Shown one piece after another: positions 7,568-15,827 of a stretch of 39,917 nucleotides of DNA. The notes under the pieces were generated by a model. The model was not told the origin of the DNA and searched no databases. It saw nothing but the letters and a program-made list of their open reading frames with translations. The position numbers and the translations under genes were made by a program. Source of the DNA: Desulfocapsa sp. (lineage in GTDB: Bacteria; Desulfobacterota; Desulfobulbia; Desulfobulbales; Desulfocapsaceae); contig VMSP01000183.1 in assembly GCA_013792135.1 (NCBI GenBank), forward strand, positions 1 through 39,917. The letters are read 5' to 3'. Each line of letters opens with the position of its first letter. Positions within the stretch are counted from its first letter, which is position 1.

Positions 7568-10500
7568 TTATTTGCTTACAGAATGTAAGGTCTTGAGTGC
7601 CGCTTCAAAATTGAATGCCTCAATTTGTTGCGATAATTCGTTAAAGTGTGCCCCCATGGCGGGACGTAATAACGGGGCTGCATCCCTTATCAGCAGGCTG
7701 GCTCGGCCGTTGTTTTCTGTCAGCAGCTCTTCCAGCTCGGTGAATATCTGTTGCAACCGGACCGGATCTGCTTGGGCGATTTCTGCGGAGTCTGTTTTTG
7801 TTGCTCCTGCACCGTCCTTGGTACCCGCGACACTGGGTCGTTCCTGACCTGCATCTTCAGGCAAGGCAAGAATTGCCGTATTTAACAGCGTTTGCTCACG
7901 GGCAAGGGCTTGGAGTAAGGGATCAGTTACGCTGGCTGGCTGTTCCTCTCTGCAGGCTGTTTCCAGTTGGGTCGCAAAATCTCGTACAAGGTTTGCCCCC
8001 AGGGTAGCGGCAACCCCTTTCAAGCCATGGGCGATATCCCGGCTTTTTGAAAAATTACCGGTGTTCAGCAGTTCAGTAATCCGTGCTGCATCATTGGTAT
8101 GAGACAGGGCAAACTGGCGTAATATTTTGACATAGATAGCTAAGTTGCCATGTAAATTTGACAGGCAGAGCGTTGGGTCAAGGTTAGGAATATGCCCTAA
8201 CAGTTCATGCAAGCTACTCTCTTTCGGAATCATGGCTTTGTCAGCATAATGGGCAGGGAGCGGGCATGTCTGTCCCGGGAGCCATTTTGACAGGGAGGCA
8301 AACAATATCTTGGGCTCCACCGGTTTAGGAATGAAGTCATTCATCCCCGCCGCCAGACAGGCATGACGGTCTTTATCGCAGGTGTTAGCGGTCATGGCCA
8401 GGATAGGCAGCTTCATACAGTTCGGCAGCAGGCGAATTTCCTGCGTGGCCTCCAGGCCATTCATCTCCGGCATTTGTATATCCATCAGGATCAGGTCGTA
8501 AGTGGTGCTGCTGGTTTTCTCCAAGGCTTCACGTCCGTTTTCCGCGGTATCTACTTCAAACCCGGCCCCGTGCAGCATTTCCAGTATCACTTCCTGATTG
8601 ATGGCATTATCTTCGACCAGCAACAGATGGGCACCACCATGGCGTTGCCGTATTGTAGCCTCGGTATGCATCTCGGTTACAGCTACGGTTGAATGCATGA
8701 TCTCTTGGCCTCGTTCTAGTCTGGCGGTGAACCAGAAGGTACTGCCGTGGCCCGGTTCACTGTCAACACCTGCCTCGCCACCCATCATATGCGCCAGCCG
8801 GGAGGTGATGGCCAATCCAAGGCCGGTGCCGCCGTGCTGGCGGGTGGTTGAGACATCCGCCTGTTCAAAGGCGTGAAACAGGCGGGGCAACTGCTCGGCA
8901 GCGATGCCGGTTCCGCTATCCTCTACCTCAAAACGCACCAGCACTTCATTATTACTTTCTTCCACCAGCCGGGCACGCAGGGTGATGACACCGTGTTCGG
9001 TGAACTTGATGGCATTTGTGGCGTAGTTGAGTAAGGCCTGATTGAGCCTGGTTGCGTCACCTCGCAGCTGGGGGGGAACATTGGTTGTGTCCACTTCAAT
9101 GCTGAGTCCTTTGCTCCTGGCCTGTTCCGCGATCAGGGAGCGGACATGCTTTACTACAGTATCCAGGGAGAAGTCTGTTGATCTCAGCGGCAGCCGACCG
9201 GCCTCAATCTTGGAGAGGTCGAGGATGTCATTGATGATGGTTAGCAATTGGTGGGTGGCAGCGGTGATCTTGGCCAATTTATTCTGTTGTTCTGAGTCAT
9301 GGCTGTCGCGTTGCAGCAGATGGGTCAGTCCGACAATGGCGTTCATGGGAGTCCGGATCTCATGGCTCATATTGGCCAGAAAAGTACTCTTGGCCAGATT
9401 GGCGGCCTCAGCGCGTTCACGTGCATCTGCCAGTTCTGTTGTTCGCCTCTCTACCAGCTCTTCCAGATGATGACGGTGGCGGTCCAGTTCCTCACCCATC
9501 AGTTTTCTCTCGGTGATATCCTCTTTTATTGCCATGTAATGGGTGATACGCCCATCTGTCTGCCGGATGGGCGTGATAGTGGCAAACTCGATGTATTCGC
9601 TGCCATCTTTACGTTTGTTGTAGAACTCGCCTTTCCATGTCTGGCCTTGGTTCAGAGTATCCCACATAGCCTTATACGTTGCAGGTGAAGTCTTCCCGGA
9701 ATGGAGAATACGTGGGTTCCTGCCGATCACCTCTTCGGAGGTGTAACCGGTGTTGTGGATGAAGGTCTCGTTCACGTATTCGATGTTGGCAGCGAGATTG
9801 GTGATAACGATGCTTTCCGGGCTCTGTTCCACCGCCAGAGAAAGTTTGTTGATTCTCTCTTGTTCAATTTTGCGTTCGGTGATGTCTTCACCTGAACTGA
9901 GGGTGCCAACAATCCTGCCCGTATTGTTCTTGTAATAAGTATGGTGCCAAGTAATTAACCGCTGACTGCCGTCCCGGCATAATACCGGGTTCTCAAAATA
10001 TTCGGCGGTTGGTAAGTTGCCATTCATGATCTGTTGGAAGAGAGGAAAAACCGTCTCCAGTCCTTCAGGCTGCGGCAGGCATGTTGTAAACCAATGGCGG
10101 CCCAGGAGGTCGTTTTCTTTGTAGCCCAGCAGTTCACACCCTTTGTGGTTAATCATGGTGATCTGACCCTGATCATCCAGCTCAACCATCAAGGTCTGCA
10201 CCGTATCAAGATATCGCTGGTTGCGCTTACACTCCTGTTGCAGTGCCGCCTCAGCCTTCCGTCTCTCGGTGTCATCGCGGAATGCCAAGACTGCACCTAA
10301 TAATATACCATTGGTCTTTCTGATTGGTGTGATGTTGTTGTGGATCGGAATCTCTCGGTCATCACGTGCCAGCAGGAGAGCTTGAATGGTAAGACTTGCT
10401 AGTTTATCGGAGGCCAGGATTTTTTTTACCGGATTATCGATGGGTTCACGAGTCTGTTCATCGATAATTTTGAAGACCGTCATTAGCGGTTGACCAACTG

Positions 10501-11257
10501 CTTGCTGACATGTCCAGCTGGTCAGATATTCTGCTTGCGGGTTAAGAAAGGAGATGTGACCACGGCTGTCCGTGCTGATGACCGCGTCCCCTATACTGGC
10601 CAGGATTACGGCCTGGTATTGCCGACTCGCTTCCGCCTGCTCTCGCGTTTTGAGCAGTACTTCACTCAGGACACTGATGAGAACGCCATTGATAATAAGA
10701 AGGGCCAACTGGAAAAGACCCTGTTGATGGGCGATCCAGAATGTATGAGACGGCGGAACAAAATATGCGGTGCTGGCGGTAGCGATTCCAGTTGCGGTCA
10801 GACCGGGACCAAGACCTCCTAATATTGCACTCAGGATGATGGGGAACATAAAAATGAGGAGTAGTGGCCGTTCGTCAGATGGAAAAACGATGCCCATGCG
10901 TATCAGGAGTACGGCCCAGGTCACTGTCACGGCAAATACATAGAACTGCCAGCGTGGCCAGGAGACCAAAGCTGCAGATCCTCCAAGATCTTCAATGTTC
11001 ACATTGGATGACCCGGGCAAACGCTGTAATAATTTATAGAGCAGCAGCGTGGTAACGGCCACAAATAACCATCCCTTAAGGGTACTGGCCAGAATGATCT
11101 GGGCAGGATCGGTGAACAACCAGGCCATGATCTTGTCGGAGAGCAGTATCCACAGGGAGGAAAAGACCGCATAGATCAAGACAATACGGTAGATGTCGAG
11201 GGTCATGTTTTGTCCCGACGGGAGGGAATGTGCAGGAGATTCTGGATCTTGCATCAT
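7568..11257 (-). CDS. Hybrid sensor histidine kinase with PAS, REC and Hpt domains
   Basis: A 1229-residue protein. Residues 1 to about 215 hold several transmembrane helices. Three PAS modules follow to about 590 (each ending with ITERK or DTERRK). HisKA has the phospho-acceptor His632 in NMSHEIRTP. The ATPase domain has GTGIA and GGTGLGLAI. A receiver domain has Asp926 in LMDIQMPEMNG. A C-terminal Hpt domain has His1077 in IAHGLKG. All sites needed for an internal His-Asp-His relay are present. Residues 1135-1153, in the linker after the Hpt helices, are encoded by intragenic repeat copy B. The gene follows the HD-GYP regulator by 91 bases, and that regulator is the likely final phosphate acceptor. 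The start is uncertain; another ATG lies 17 codons downstream. Confidence 0.92.
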   Translation of the reverse strand: MMQDPESPAHSLPSGQNMTLDIYRIVLIYAVFSSLWILLSDKIMAWLFTDPAQIILASTLKGWLFVAVTTLLLYKLLQRLPGSSNVNIEDLGGSAALVSWPRWQFYVFAVTVTWAVLLIRMGIVFPSDERPLLLIFMFPIILSAILGGLGPGLTATGIATASTAYFVPPSHTFWIAHQQGLFQLALLIINGVLISVLSEVLLKTREQAEASRQYQAVILASIGDAVISTDSRGHISFLNPQAEYLTSWTCQQAVGQPLMTVFKIIDEQTREPIDNPVKKILASDKLASLTIQALLLARDDREIPIHNNITPIRKTNGILLGAVLAFRDDTERRKAEAALQQECKRNQRYLDTVQTLMVELDDQGQITMINHKGCELLGYKENDLLGRHWFTTCLPQPEGLETVFPLFQQIMNGNLPTAEYFENPVLCRDGSQRLITWHHTYYKNNTGRIVGTLSSGEDITERKIEQERINKLSLAVEQSPESIVITNLAANIEYVNETFIHNTGYTSEEVIGRNPRILHSGKTSPATYKAMWDTLNQGQTWKGEFYNKRKDGSEYIEFATITPIRQTDGRITHYMAIKEDITERKLMGEELDRHRHHLEELVERRTTELADARERAEAANLAKSTFLANMSHEIRTPMNAIVGLTHLLQRDSHDSEQQNKLAKITAATHQLLTIINDILDLSKIEAGRLPLRSTDFSLDTVVKHVRSLIAEQARSKGLSIEVDTTNVPPQLRGDATRLNQALLNYATNAIKFTEHGVITLRARLVEESNNEVLVRFEVEDSGTGIAAEQLPRLFHAFEQADVSTTRQHGGTGLGLAITSRLAHMMGGEAGVDSEPGHGSTFWFTARLERGQEIMHSTVAVTEMHTEATIRQRHGGAHLLLVEDNAINQEVILEMLHGAGFEVDTAENGREALEKTSSTTYDLILMDIQMPEMNGLEATQEIRLLPNCMKLPILAMTANTCDKDRHACLAAGMNDFIPKPVEPKILFASLSKWLPGQTCPLPAHYADKAMIPKESSLHELLGHIPNLDPTLCLSNLHGNLAIYVKILRQFALSHTNDAARITELLNTGNFSKSRDIAHGLKGVAATLGANLVRDFATQLETACREEQPASVTDPLLQALAREQTLLNTAILALPEDAGQERPSVAGTKDGAGATKTDSAEIAQADPVRLQQIFTELEELLTENNGRASLLIRDAAPLLRPAMGAHFNELSQQIEAFNFEAALKTLHSVSK
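7799..7855 (-). repeat. Intragenic repeat copy B (in histidine kinase)
   Basis: Read on the minus strand this copy begins GATGCAGGTCAGGAACGA and ends GGACGGTGCAGGAGCAAC. It is in the same orientation and frame, relative to its gene, as copy A. It encodes DAGQERPSVAGTKDGAGAT. It sits where related kinases have a short Pro/Ala linker after the Hpt domain. Confidence 0.85.
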
Positions 11258-11348
11258 GGGTTTACATGTTTGGAGTGAAAGTAGTTATGTTGCTGTCACT
11301 GCAGGCAACAGGTGGGAGGAGAGAACCTGGAAGGGTCAAACCTAATAG

Positions 11349-12449
11349 CTATTGGCCTTCCGTATCACTGTAGCGGGTGGCAATGATCTCAAAGATGTCG
11401 AAAATGGCGAGAAAGGCCTCCACCACATCCGGGTCGAACTGACGGCCGGTTTCAGCCGCAATAATATCCTTGGCCTCGGAAAAGGATAAAGGCTCTTTAT
11501 AAACACGGCGATTAATCAGGGCATCAAAGACATCGGCCAGGGCCATCAGGCGTGCCGAGACCGGGATGTCATCTCCAGCCAGCCCATCCGGATAGCCGCT
11601 TCCATCCCAGCGCTCGTGGTGCCAGTGGGCTATTTCTTTAGCCAGCACCAGAAACTCCACAGGCTTGGTGATCTCACGTTCAGCGAGTTCGATGGCCGTG
11701 CTGCCAAGTTGGGCATGGGTTTTCATGATTTCCCACTCTTCCGGGGTAAGTTTACCGGGTTTGAGCAGGATGTAATCGGGAATGCCTACCTTGCCGATAT
11801 CATGCAGGGGTGCGGACTTGGCCAGAAGTTCGATATTGGCCGTGGTCAGGAGTGCGGAAAATCGGGGGTGGTTTTTCAGGTGATCAGCAAGGGCGTGGAC
11901 GTAGCCTTGGGTGCGGCGCAGATGGTTGCCTGTCTCCGGGTCGCGGGTTTCGGCCAAATGGGCGAGGGCCAGGATGCTTACATCCTGGATCAGCAGGTTC
12001 TCTCCCATACGCCTGGCCACCTCCGCTTCCAGAAAGTCATTCTGGTTGCGTAGCCAGTCACGTGCCTTTTTCAGTTCCAGTTGGGTGCGAACGCGAGCCA
12101 GGACAATAAGGGGAACAATCGGTTTGGTGATGTAGTCCATTGCGCCTGCTTCCAGACCGCGCATCTCTGCCTCGGTGCTGTTCATGGCGGTGACGAAGAT
12201 AACGGGAATGTCGCGTGTGCGCAGGTCGGCATGCAGGTGAGTGAAGACCTCATAGCCATCCATACCCGGCATCATGACGTCGAGCATGATCAGGTCCGGC
12301 TCGGGAGTCGTGACGGCGAGTCGCAGGGCCTGTTCGCCTGAAGTGGCAATCCGTACCCGGTAGATTGGCTGCAAGAGTTCGTTTAAGACGGCCAGATTCT
12401 CAGGCGCGTCGTCGACGATCAGGATTGTGGATAAGGGTTCGTTCACCAA
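11349..12449 (-). CDS. REC/HD-GYP two-component response regulator
   Basis: A 366-residue protein of the RpfG type. The receiver domain has Asp57 in MLDVMMPGMDG and the opening ILIVDDAPEN. The output domain has His216-Asp217 in PLHDIGKVGIPD and the GYP signature in HHERWDGSGYPDGL. HD-GYP proteins hydrolyse cyclic di-GMP, here presumably under control of the histidine kinase next in the operon. The start is a GTG at 12449 with AGGCGG upstream. The end is close to the kinase gene, supporting co-transcription. Confidence 0.93.
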   Translation of the reverse strand: MVNEPLSTILIVDDAPENLAVLNELLQPIYRVRIATSGEQALRLAVTTPEPDLIMLDVMMPGMDGYEVFTHLHADLRTRDIPVIFVTAMNSTEAEMRGLEAGAMDYITKPIVPLIVLARVRTQLELKKARDWLRNQNDFLEAEVARRMGENLLIQDVSILALAHLAETRDPETGNHLRRTQGYVHALADHLKNHPRFSALLTTANIELLAKSAPLHDIGKVGIPDYILLKPGKLTPEEWEIMKTHAQLGSTAIELAEREITKPVEFLVLAKEIAHWHHERWDGSGYPDGLAGDDIPVSARLMALADVFDALINRRVYKEPLSFSEAKDIIAAETGRQFDPDVVEAFLAIFDIFEIIATRYSDTEGQ

Positions 12450-12649
12450 GATAACCGCCTAATGGGTTGGGGATGTTCAGCTACCCGTGCATGCTGTGGT
12501 GATCCGGGTAGAGAAAGCGTATCTTTCAGAAATGGTAGAGAAATTTAACTTCTTTTCTACCATAAAAAAAATGGCTTACCAAGAAAAAATATCATGAGCT
12601 TGCAGAGGGTAGAGAATGAACGACATTTCTGAGGAAATTTGCTGAAAAT

Positions 12650-13834
12650 TCAGGATACTCTTCCTTCTTTTCCTGCAAAAAAATTGGTGGGAGGGAGCGT
12701 TCTTTTTTTCATGGAAAAATGGATTGAATCTGTTGGACAGACCTCTCTGCACGCGTAGCAGGCAAAACAATCCGGTATTGTTTTTTTATCCTGTTTCAAA
12801 ATAGCGCTCATTACCGTTGAAGGACAGGCTGTCGCGCACTTCTGACAGGCAATGCACGTATCATAGTTGACATGGATGTGAACAAGGCTCGTTTTTTCAA
12901 CAAGCCAACTCACCAGTCCAAAGGGGCAGAAAAGGTGGCACCAGGGCCTGTAGATGAACAGGCTTGTCAAGAGAAGTACGGCCAGAAAGATGAGTCCCGA
13001 AACCTCGAGATATGTCGGTTTATAGATTTTGAAAGGGTCTATTGAGTCGATGATATCAAACCCCAGTGAAAAAGTGACAAGGGTAAACAGGCATAAAAAG
13101 AGAATCCGCACGCTGTTGGTGAGGACAAAGGGTAGTTTTATCTGTCTGCCGATAATGGCCTTCTGTTTATCCGTCTGATTGATCTGGAAAATCAAATCTT
13201 GCAGAGTGCCGATCTGGCAACCCCAGGCACAAATATATTTATTGGCCAGAAAGACGATGGCCAGAAAGATTCCCAGGGCGATCATTCGAGGAGGAAAAAT
13301 AACATGGGCGGTACTATAGAGATGAATGGCATCCTTGACTGTGCCCATCGGGCTCGGGTCTGCCCCCAAGGCAATACCAAATATTAAAACCGAGAGGAAA
13401 AGCAGCCATTTCCTGATCCCTGAGACAATCTTTCGCTTTTTCATGAGGATGAAAATTACGGATAAAAAGATAAACCAGAGAGCAAATTTCAGCGGGATTT
13501 TTATCCAGTTCTTGCCGGCATGTTCTGAGGCTAAGGCCAGTTTCTGAGTAACCTTGGCAGCAATTTGATCTGATGTGCCGTATTCCTGCAAGCTTTTTTC
13601 CAGGTCGGTTTTTGCTTTCAGTTCAAAGATCTCTTTCAACATTGAATTTGACAAATCGTTTGCCTGGCCGAACTGGACGAGCGTCATCTCCTGCACCATG
13701 ATCAGCTTGTTCGGTGTTGGTAACTGTTCGGGTTTTCCACCCCATATTTGAGTGGAGATGATTGATAAACCAAGAACAAGAACAACGATGCAGACAAATA
13801 ACAGCGATGTTTTTAAAGGTGAATCTTTGAGCAT
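12650..13834 (-). CDS. NapH-like membrane polyferredoxin (4Fe-4S)
   Basis: About 394 residues. The ATG at 13834 is chosen because AGAGGA lies eight bases upstream; an ATG at 13873 would add 13 residues. One N-terminal helix is followed by a soluble segment, then at least four more helices. Between them are CAWGCQIGTLQD and PWCHLFCPFGLVSWLVE, typical of the NapH/CcoG/RdxA-like family. Two 4Fe-4S motifs close the protein, CIACQKCATACP and CFACYACREVCP. Such proteins pass electrons between quinol and periplasmic or cytoplasmic partners, but no partner oxidoreductase is adjacent. The soluble loop near residues 45-110 (VQEMTLVQFGQANDLSNS) looks like a periplasmic domain seen in a subset of the family. 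Confidence 0.85.
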   Translation of the reverse strand: MLKDSPLKTSLLFVCIVVLVLGLSIISTQIWGGKPEQLPTPNKLIMVQEMTLVQFGQANDLSNSMLKEIFELKAKTDLEKSLQEYGTSDQIAAKVTQKLALASEHAGKNWIKIPLKFALWFIFLSVIFILMKKRKIVSGIRKWLLFLSVLIFGIALGADPSPMGTVKDAIHLYSTAHVIFPPRMIALGIFLAIVFLANKYICAWGCQIGTLQDLIFQINQTDKQKAIIGRQIKLPFVLTNSVRILFLCLFTLVTFSLGFDIIDSIDPFKIYKPTYLEVSGLIFLAVLLLTSLFIYRPWCHLFCPFGLVSWLVEKTSLVHIHVNYDTCIACQKCATACPSTVMSAILKQDKKTIPDCFACYACREVCPTDSIHFSMKKRTLPPTNFFAGKEGRVS

Positions 13835-13991
13835 AATTTCCTCTGTGTTTCGTTGATGACTTGATTTTTCCACGTGATGTTACGAAACCGGATGCTTTAG
13901 CATCTTTTTCGATTTTTGACCACTTGTGCGTTGTTTTATAGCACAGACTCTTCTATAAACATCAAAGATGTTCCGACAAAAATCGATAGTA

Positions 13992-15827
13992 TTATCCAGA
14001 AGATGTCAGCATTGCATGCAGGCCGCTGGAACGACTGATGGTGCGATTGAGCGCAGCATGAAAAATGGTCTGGTCACTGGCAATCAGCACCCTCTTTTGG
14101 GCGCGGGTGACGGCGGTATAAATCAACTCCCGGGTCAGGAGGGGGGTGTCGGTGCCGGGCAGGACCACCAGGATCTCGGCAAACTCGGAACCCTGACTTT
14201 TGTGAATAGTCATGGCAAAGACTGTTTCACACGCCGGCAGTCGATAGGGCTGGTATCCCTTGACGCTGCCATCTTCACGCTCAAACCAGACTTTGAACGT
14301 GTCGGGATTATTGTCGTTGGAGAGGGCGGTCCGTTCCGGCAGGCAGATCCCGATATCCCCATTGAACAGGTTCAGATTATAATCATTATTCAGGATTATT
14401 ACCGGTCGTCCTGGATACCAGTCGCCGACCAGGGACGGTCCAGTGTCGCGGCGGCCAGGGATGGCAGAGGAGCGACCGCCTGGCTGACATGGAGATCCGC
14501 TAGCTGCGAGACCCTGTTCCATCTGTCGGTTGATGGTCTCAACGCCGCCGGTCCCGCGTCTGGTGGCGCAGAGAATCCGAAACCGCTTGAAGCAATGAAA
14601 AAGCTCCCGGATTTCGTCTTCCTTTCTGTCATCATCATGCACGGCCAGGGCCTGCTGCAGGTAGCAAGAATATCGGGTGGCAATAAAGTCCGCCATTGGC
14701 TCATGGAGTAAGCTCACCGCCGTCGTTTCATGATCATCACGATTGAGCATGGCCCAGGCGGCACCGCTGTCGTTTTCGTTCACGGCGCGGGCAAAGGCGC
14801 TGATCTCCTGGTTGAAACGGTAGCTTTTCCGTAGCGTTACCGTATTCTCGGGCAGGGATTGGATACAATCTGCCAGTACCGCTCCGGATTCAACTGAGGC
14901 GAGTTGATCCTTGTCTCCCAGCAGGATCAGTCTGGCGCCTGCTTTCAAGGCATCCACCAGTTTACTCATCATGGCCAAATCCACCATGGATGCCTCATCT
15001 ACCACCACTACATCCCAAGGCAGGGGATTGGTATGATTGTGGCGAAAATGGGGGGAATTGTGGCGTACTCCCAGCAGGCGGTGCAGGGTGGAGGCCGTGG
15101 TGGGAATCTTCTCCTTGATGTCTTCTGAGAAGGGCAGACCGGCAAGGCTTGCCGCTATGGATTCTTTGAGCCGCATGGCTGCCTTGCCCGTCGGGGCTGC
15201 CAAGGCGATTTGTAAGTCAGGCCCCAGCATCAGGAAGAGCAGACCAAGAATTCGTACGACGGTGCTGGTCTTGCCGGTACCCGGGCCGCCGGAAATAAGG
15301 GCCAGGTGTCGTGTCAGCGCCATTTCCGCTGCCCGGCGCTGCCAGTCTATCTCCTGCTCCTTGCCAAAACAGGTATCAAGCTCAGCTTTACACTGCGGGA
15401 CTACGCATTGTTCCCGTGCCAGTCTCTTGAGCTGCCCGGCCAGTCGTAATTCATAGCGAAAGTAGCGCTGAAGATAGAGCCTGCTCTGCCAGAGGACCAG
15501 CGGGGTGGTGATGTCTGCGGAGATAAGGACGCTCACACCATTCTTGGATCCCGCTGCATTAGGACATCCCTGTCCGTCAGTGTCGCCGGTTGTACTCAAA
15601 AACTGTTCTTCTGCACTAGTCAGCGGCAGGCAACTATGCCCATCGGTGAGGGAGGCTGAAAGTCGTTTGATCAGCAGTTCAAATCTGTCAGCCGCTGTTC
15701 CCGACAGGCCGGAGCGTCTGGTCATGAACCGGGCGAACTGAGTGTCGAGGGGAGAAAAAATTTGCGACGGGTTGGGATGGCCCAGTGTTGGAGGTGCCAT
15801 GGACGACATTGGAGTGAACTCATCCAT
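13992..15827 (-). CDS. recD: Exodeoxyribonuclease V alpha subunit RecD
   Basis: About 611 residues. The start is the ATG at 15827, eight bases after a strong GGAGG, and it overlaps the recB stop codon as ATGGATGA. The 5'-3' helicase motifs are present: Walker A GGPGTGKTST with Lys186, Walker B VVVDEASMVD, and the C-terminal MTIHKSQGSEF and YTAVTRA. RecD forms the RecBCD complex that unwinds and degrades broken DNA ends and loads RecA after Chi. The gene carries three copies of the intragenic repeat: at about residues 4-21, 84-99 and 451-467. The third separates EQGLAASG from WYPGRPVIILNNDY, which in other RecD proteins are close together. Confidence 0.95.
   Translation of the reverse strand: MDEFTPMSSMAPPTLGHPNPSQIFSPLDTQFARFMTRRSGLSGTAADRFELLIKRLSASLTDGHSCLPLTSAEEQFLSTTGDTDGQGCPNAAGSKNGVSVLISADITTPLVLWQSRLYLQRYFRYELRLAGQLKRLAREQCVVPQCKAELDTCFGKEQEIDWQRRAAEMALTRHLALISGGPGTGKTSTVVRILGLLFLMLGPDLQIALAAPTGKAAMRLKESIAASLAGLPFSEDIKEKIPTTASTLHRLLGVRHNSPHFRHNHTNPLPWDVVVVDEASMVDLAMMSKLVDALKAGARLILLGDKDQLASVESGAVLADCIQSLPENTVTLRKSYRFNQEISAFARAVNENDSGAAWAMLNRDDHETTAVSLLHEPMADFIATRYSCYLQQALAVHDDDRKEDEIRELFHCFKRFRILCATRRGTGGVETINRQMEQGLAASGSPCQPGGRSSAIPGRRDTGPSLVGDWYPGRPVIILNNDYNLNLFNGDIGICLPERTALSNDNNPDTFKVWFEREDGSVKGYQPYRLPACETVFAMTIHKSQGSEFAEILVVLPGTDTPLLTRELIYTAVTRAQKRVLIASDQTIFHAALNRTISRSSGLHAMLTSSG
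14427..14477 (+). repeat. Intragenic repeat copy C (in recD)
   Basis: The plus strand reads GACCAGGGACGGTCCAGTG, then TCGCGGCGGCCAGGGATGG, then CAGAGGAGCGACC. It is antisense to recD and is translated as GRSSAIPGRRDTGPSLVGD. This frame differs by one from that used by the other antisense copies. Confidence 0.85.
15531..15578 (-). repeat. Intragenic repeat copy D (in recD)
   Basis: A more diverged copy in the sense of recD: GACGGACAGGGATGTCC, then TAATGCAGCGGGATCC, then AAGAATGGTGTGAGC. It is read as DGQGCPNAAGSKNGVS, the same frame as copies A and B. The TAATGCAGC middle is shared with copy F, so D and F form a subfamily. Confidence 0.75.
15766..15817 (+). repeat. Intragenic repeat copy E (at recD start)
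   Basis: The plus strand reads GACGGGTTGGGATGGCCC, then AGTGTTGGAGGTGCCATG, then GACGACATTGGAGTGA. It begins only about eight bases after the recD start codon and is antisense to the gene. It encodes TPMSSMAPPTLGHPNPS, aligned with the peptide of copy H (APAPSLAPTTLDHPWSA). Confidence 0.75.

Noticed and set aside
12532-12563. Inverted repeat ATGGTAGA / TCTACCAT followed by an A run
   Set aside because: The stem is short with a large loop, and the A run is on the wrong side for a terminator of the leftward genes; no function can be supported.
13968-14711. Plus-strand frame of 247 codons
   Set aside because: Antisense to the 3' half of recD; only the intragenic repeat within it is of interest.
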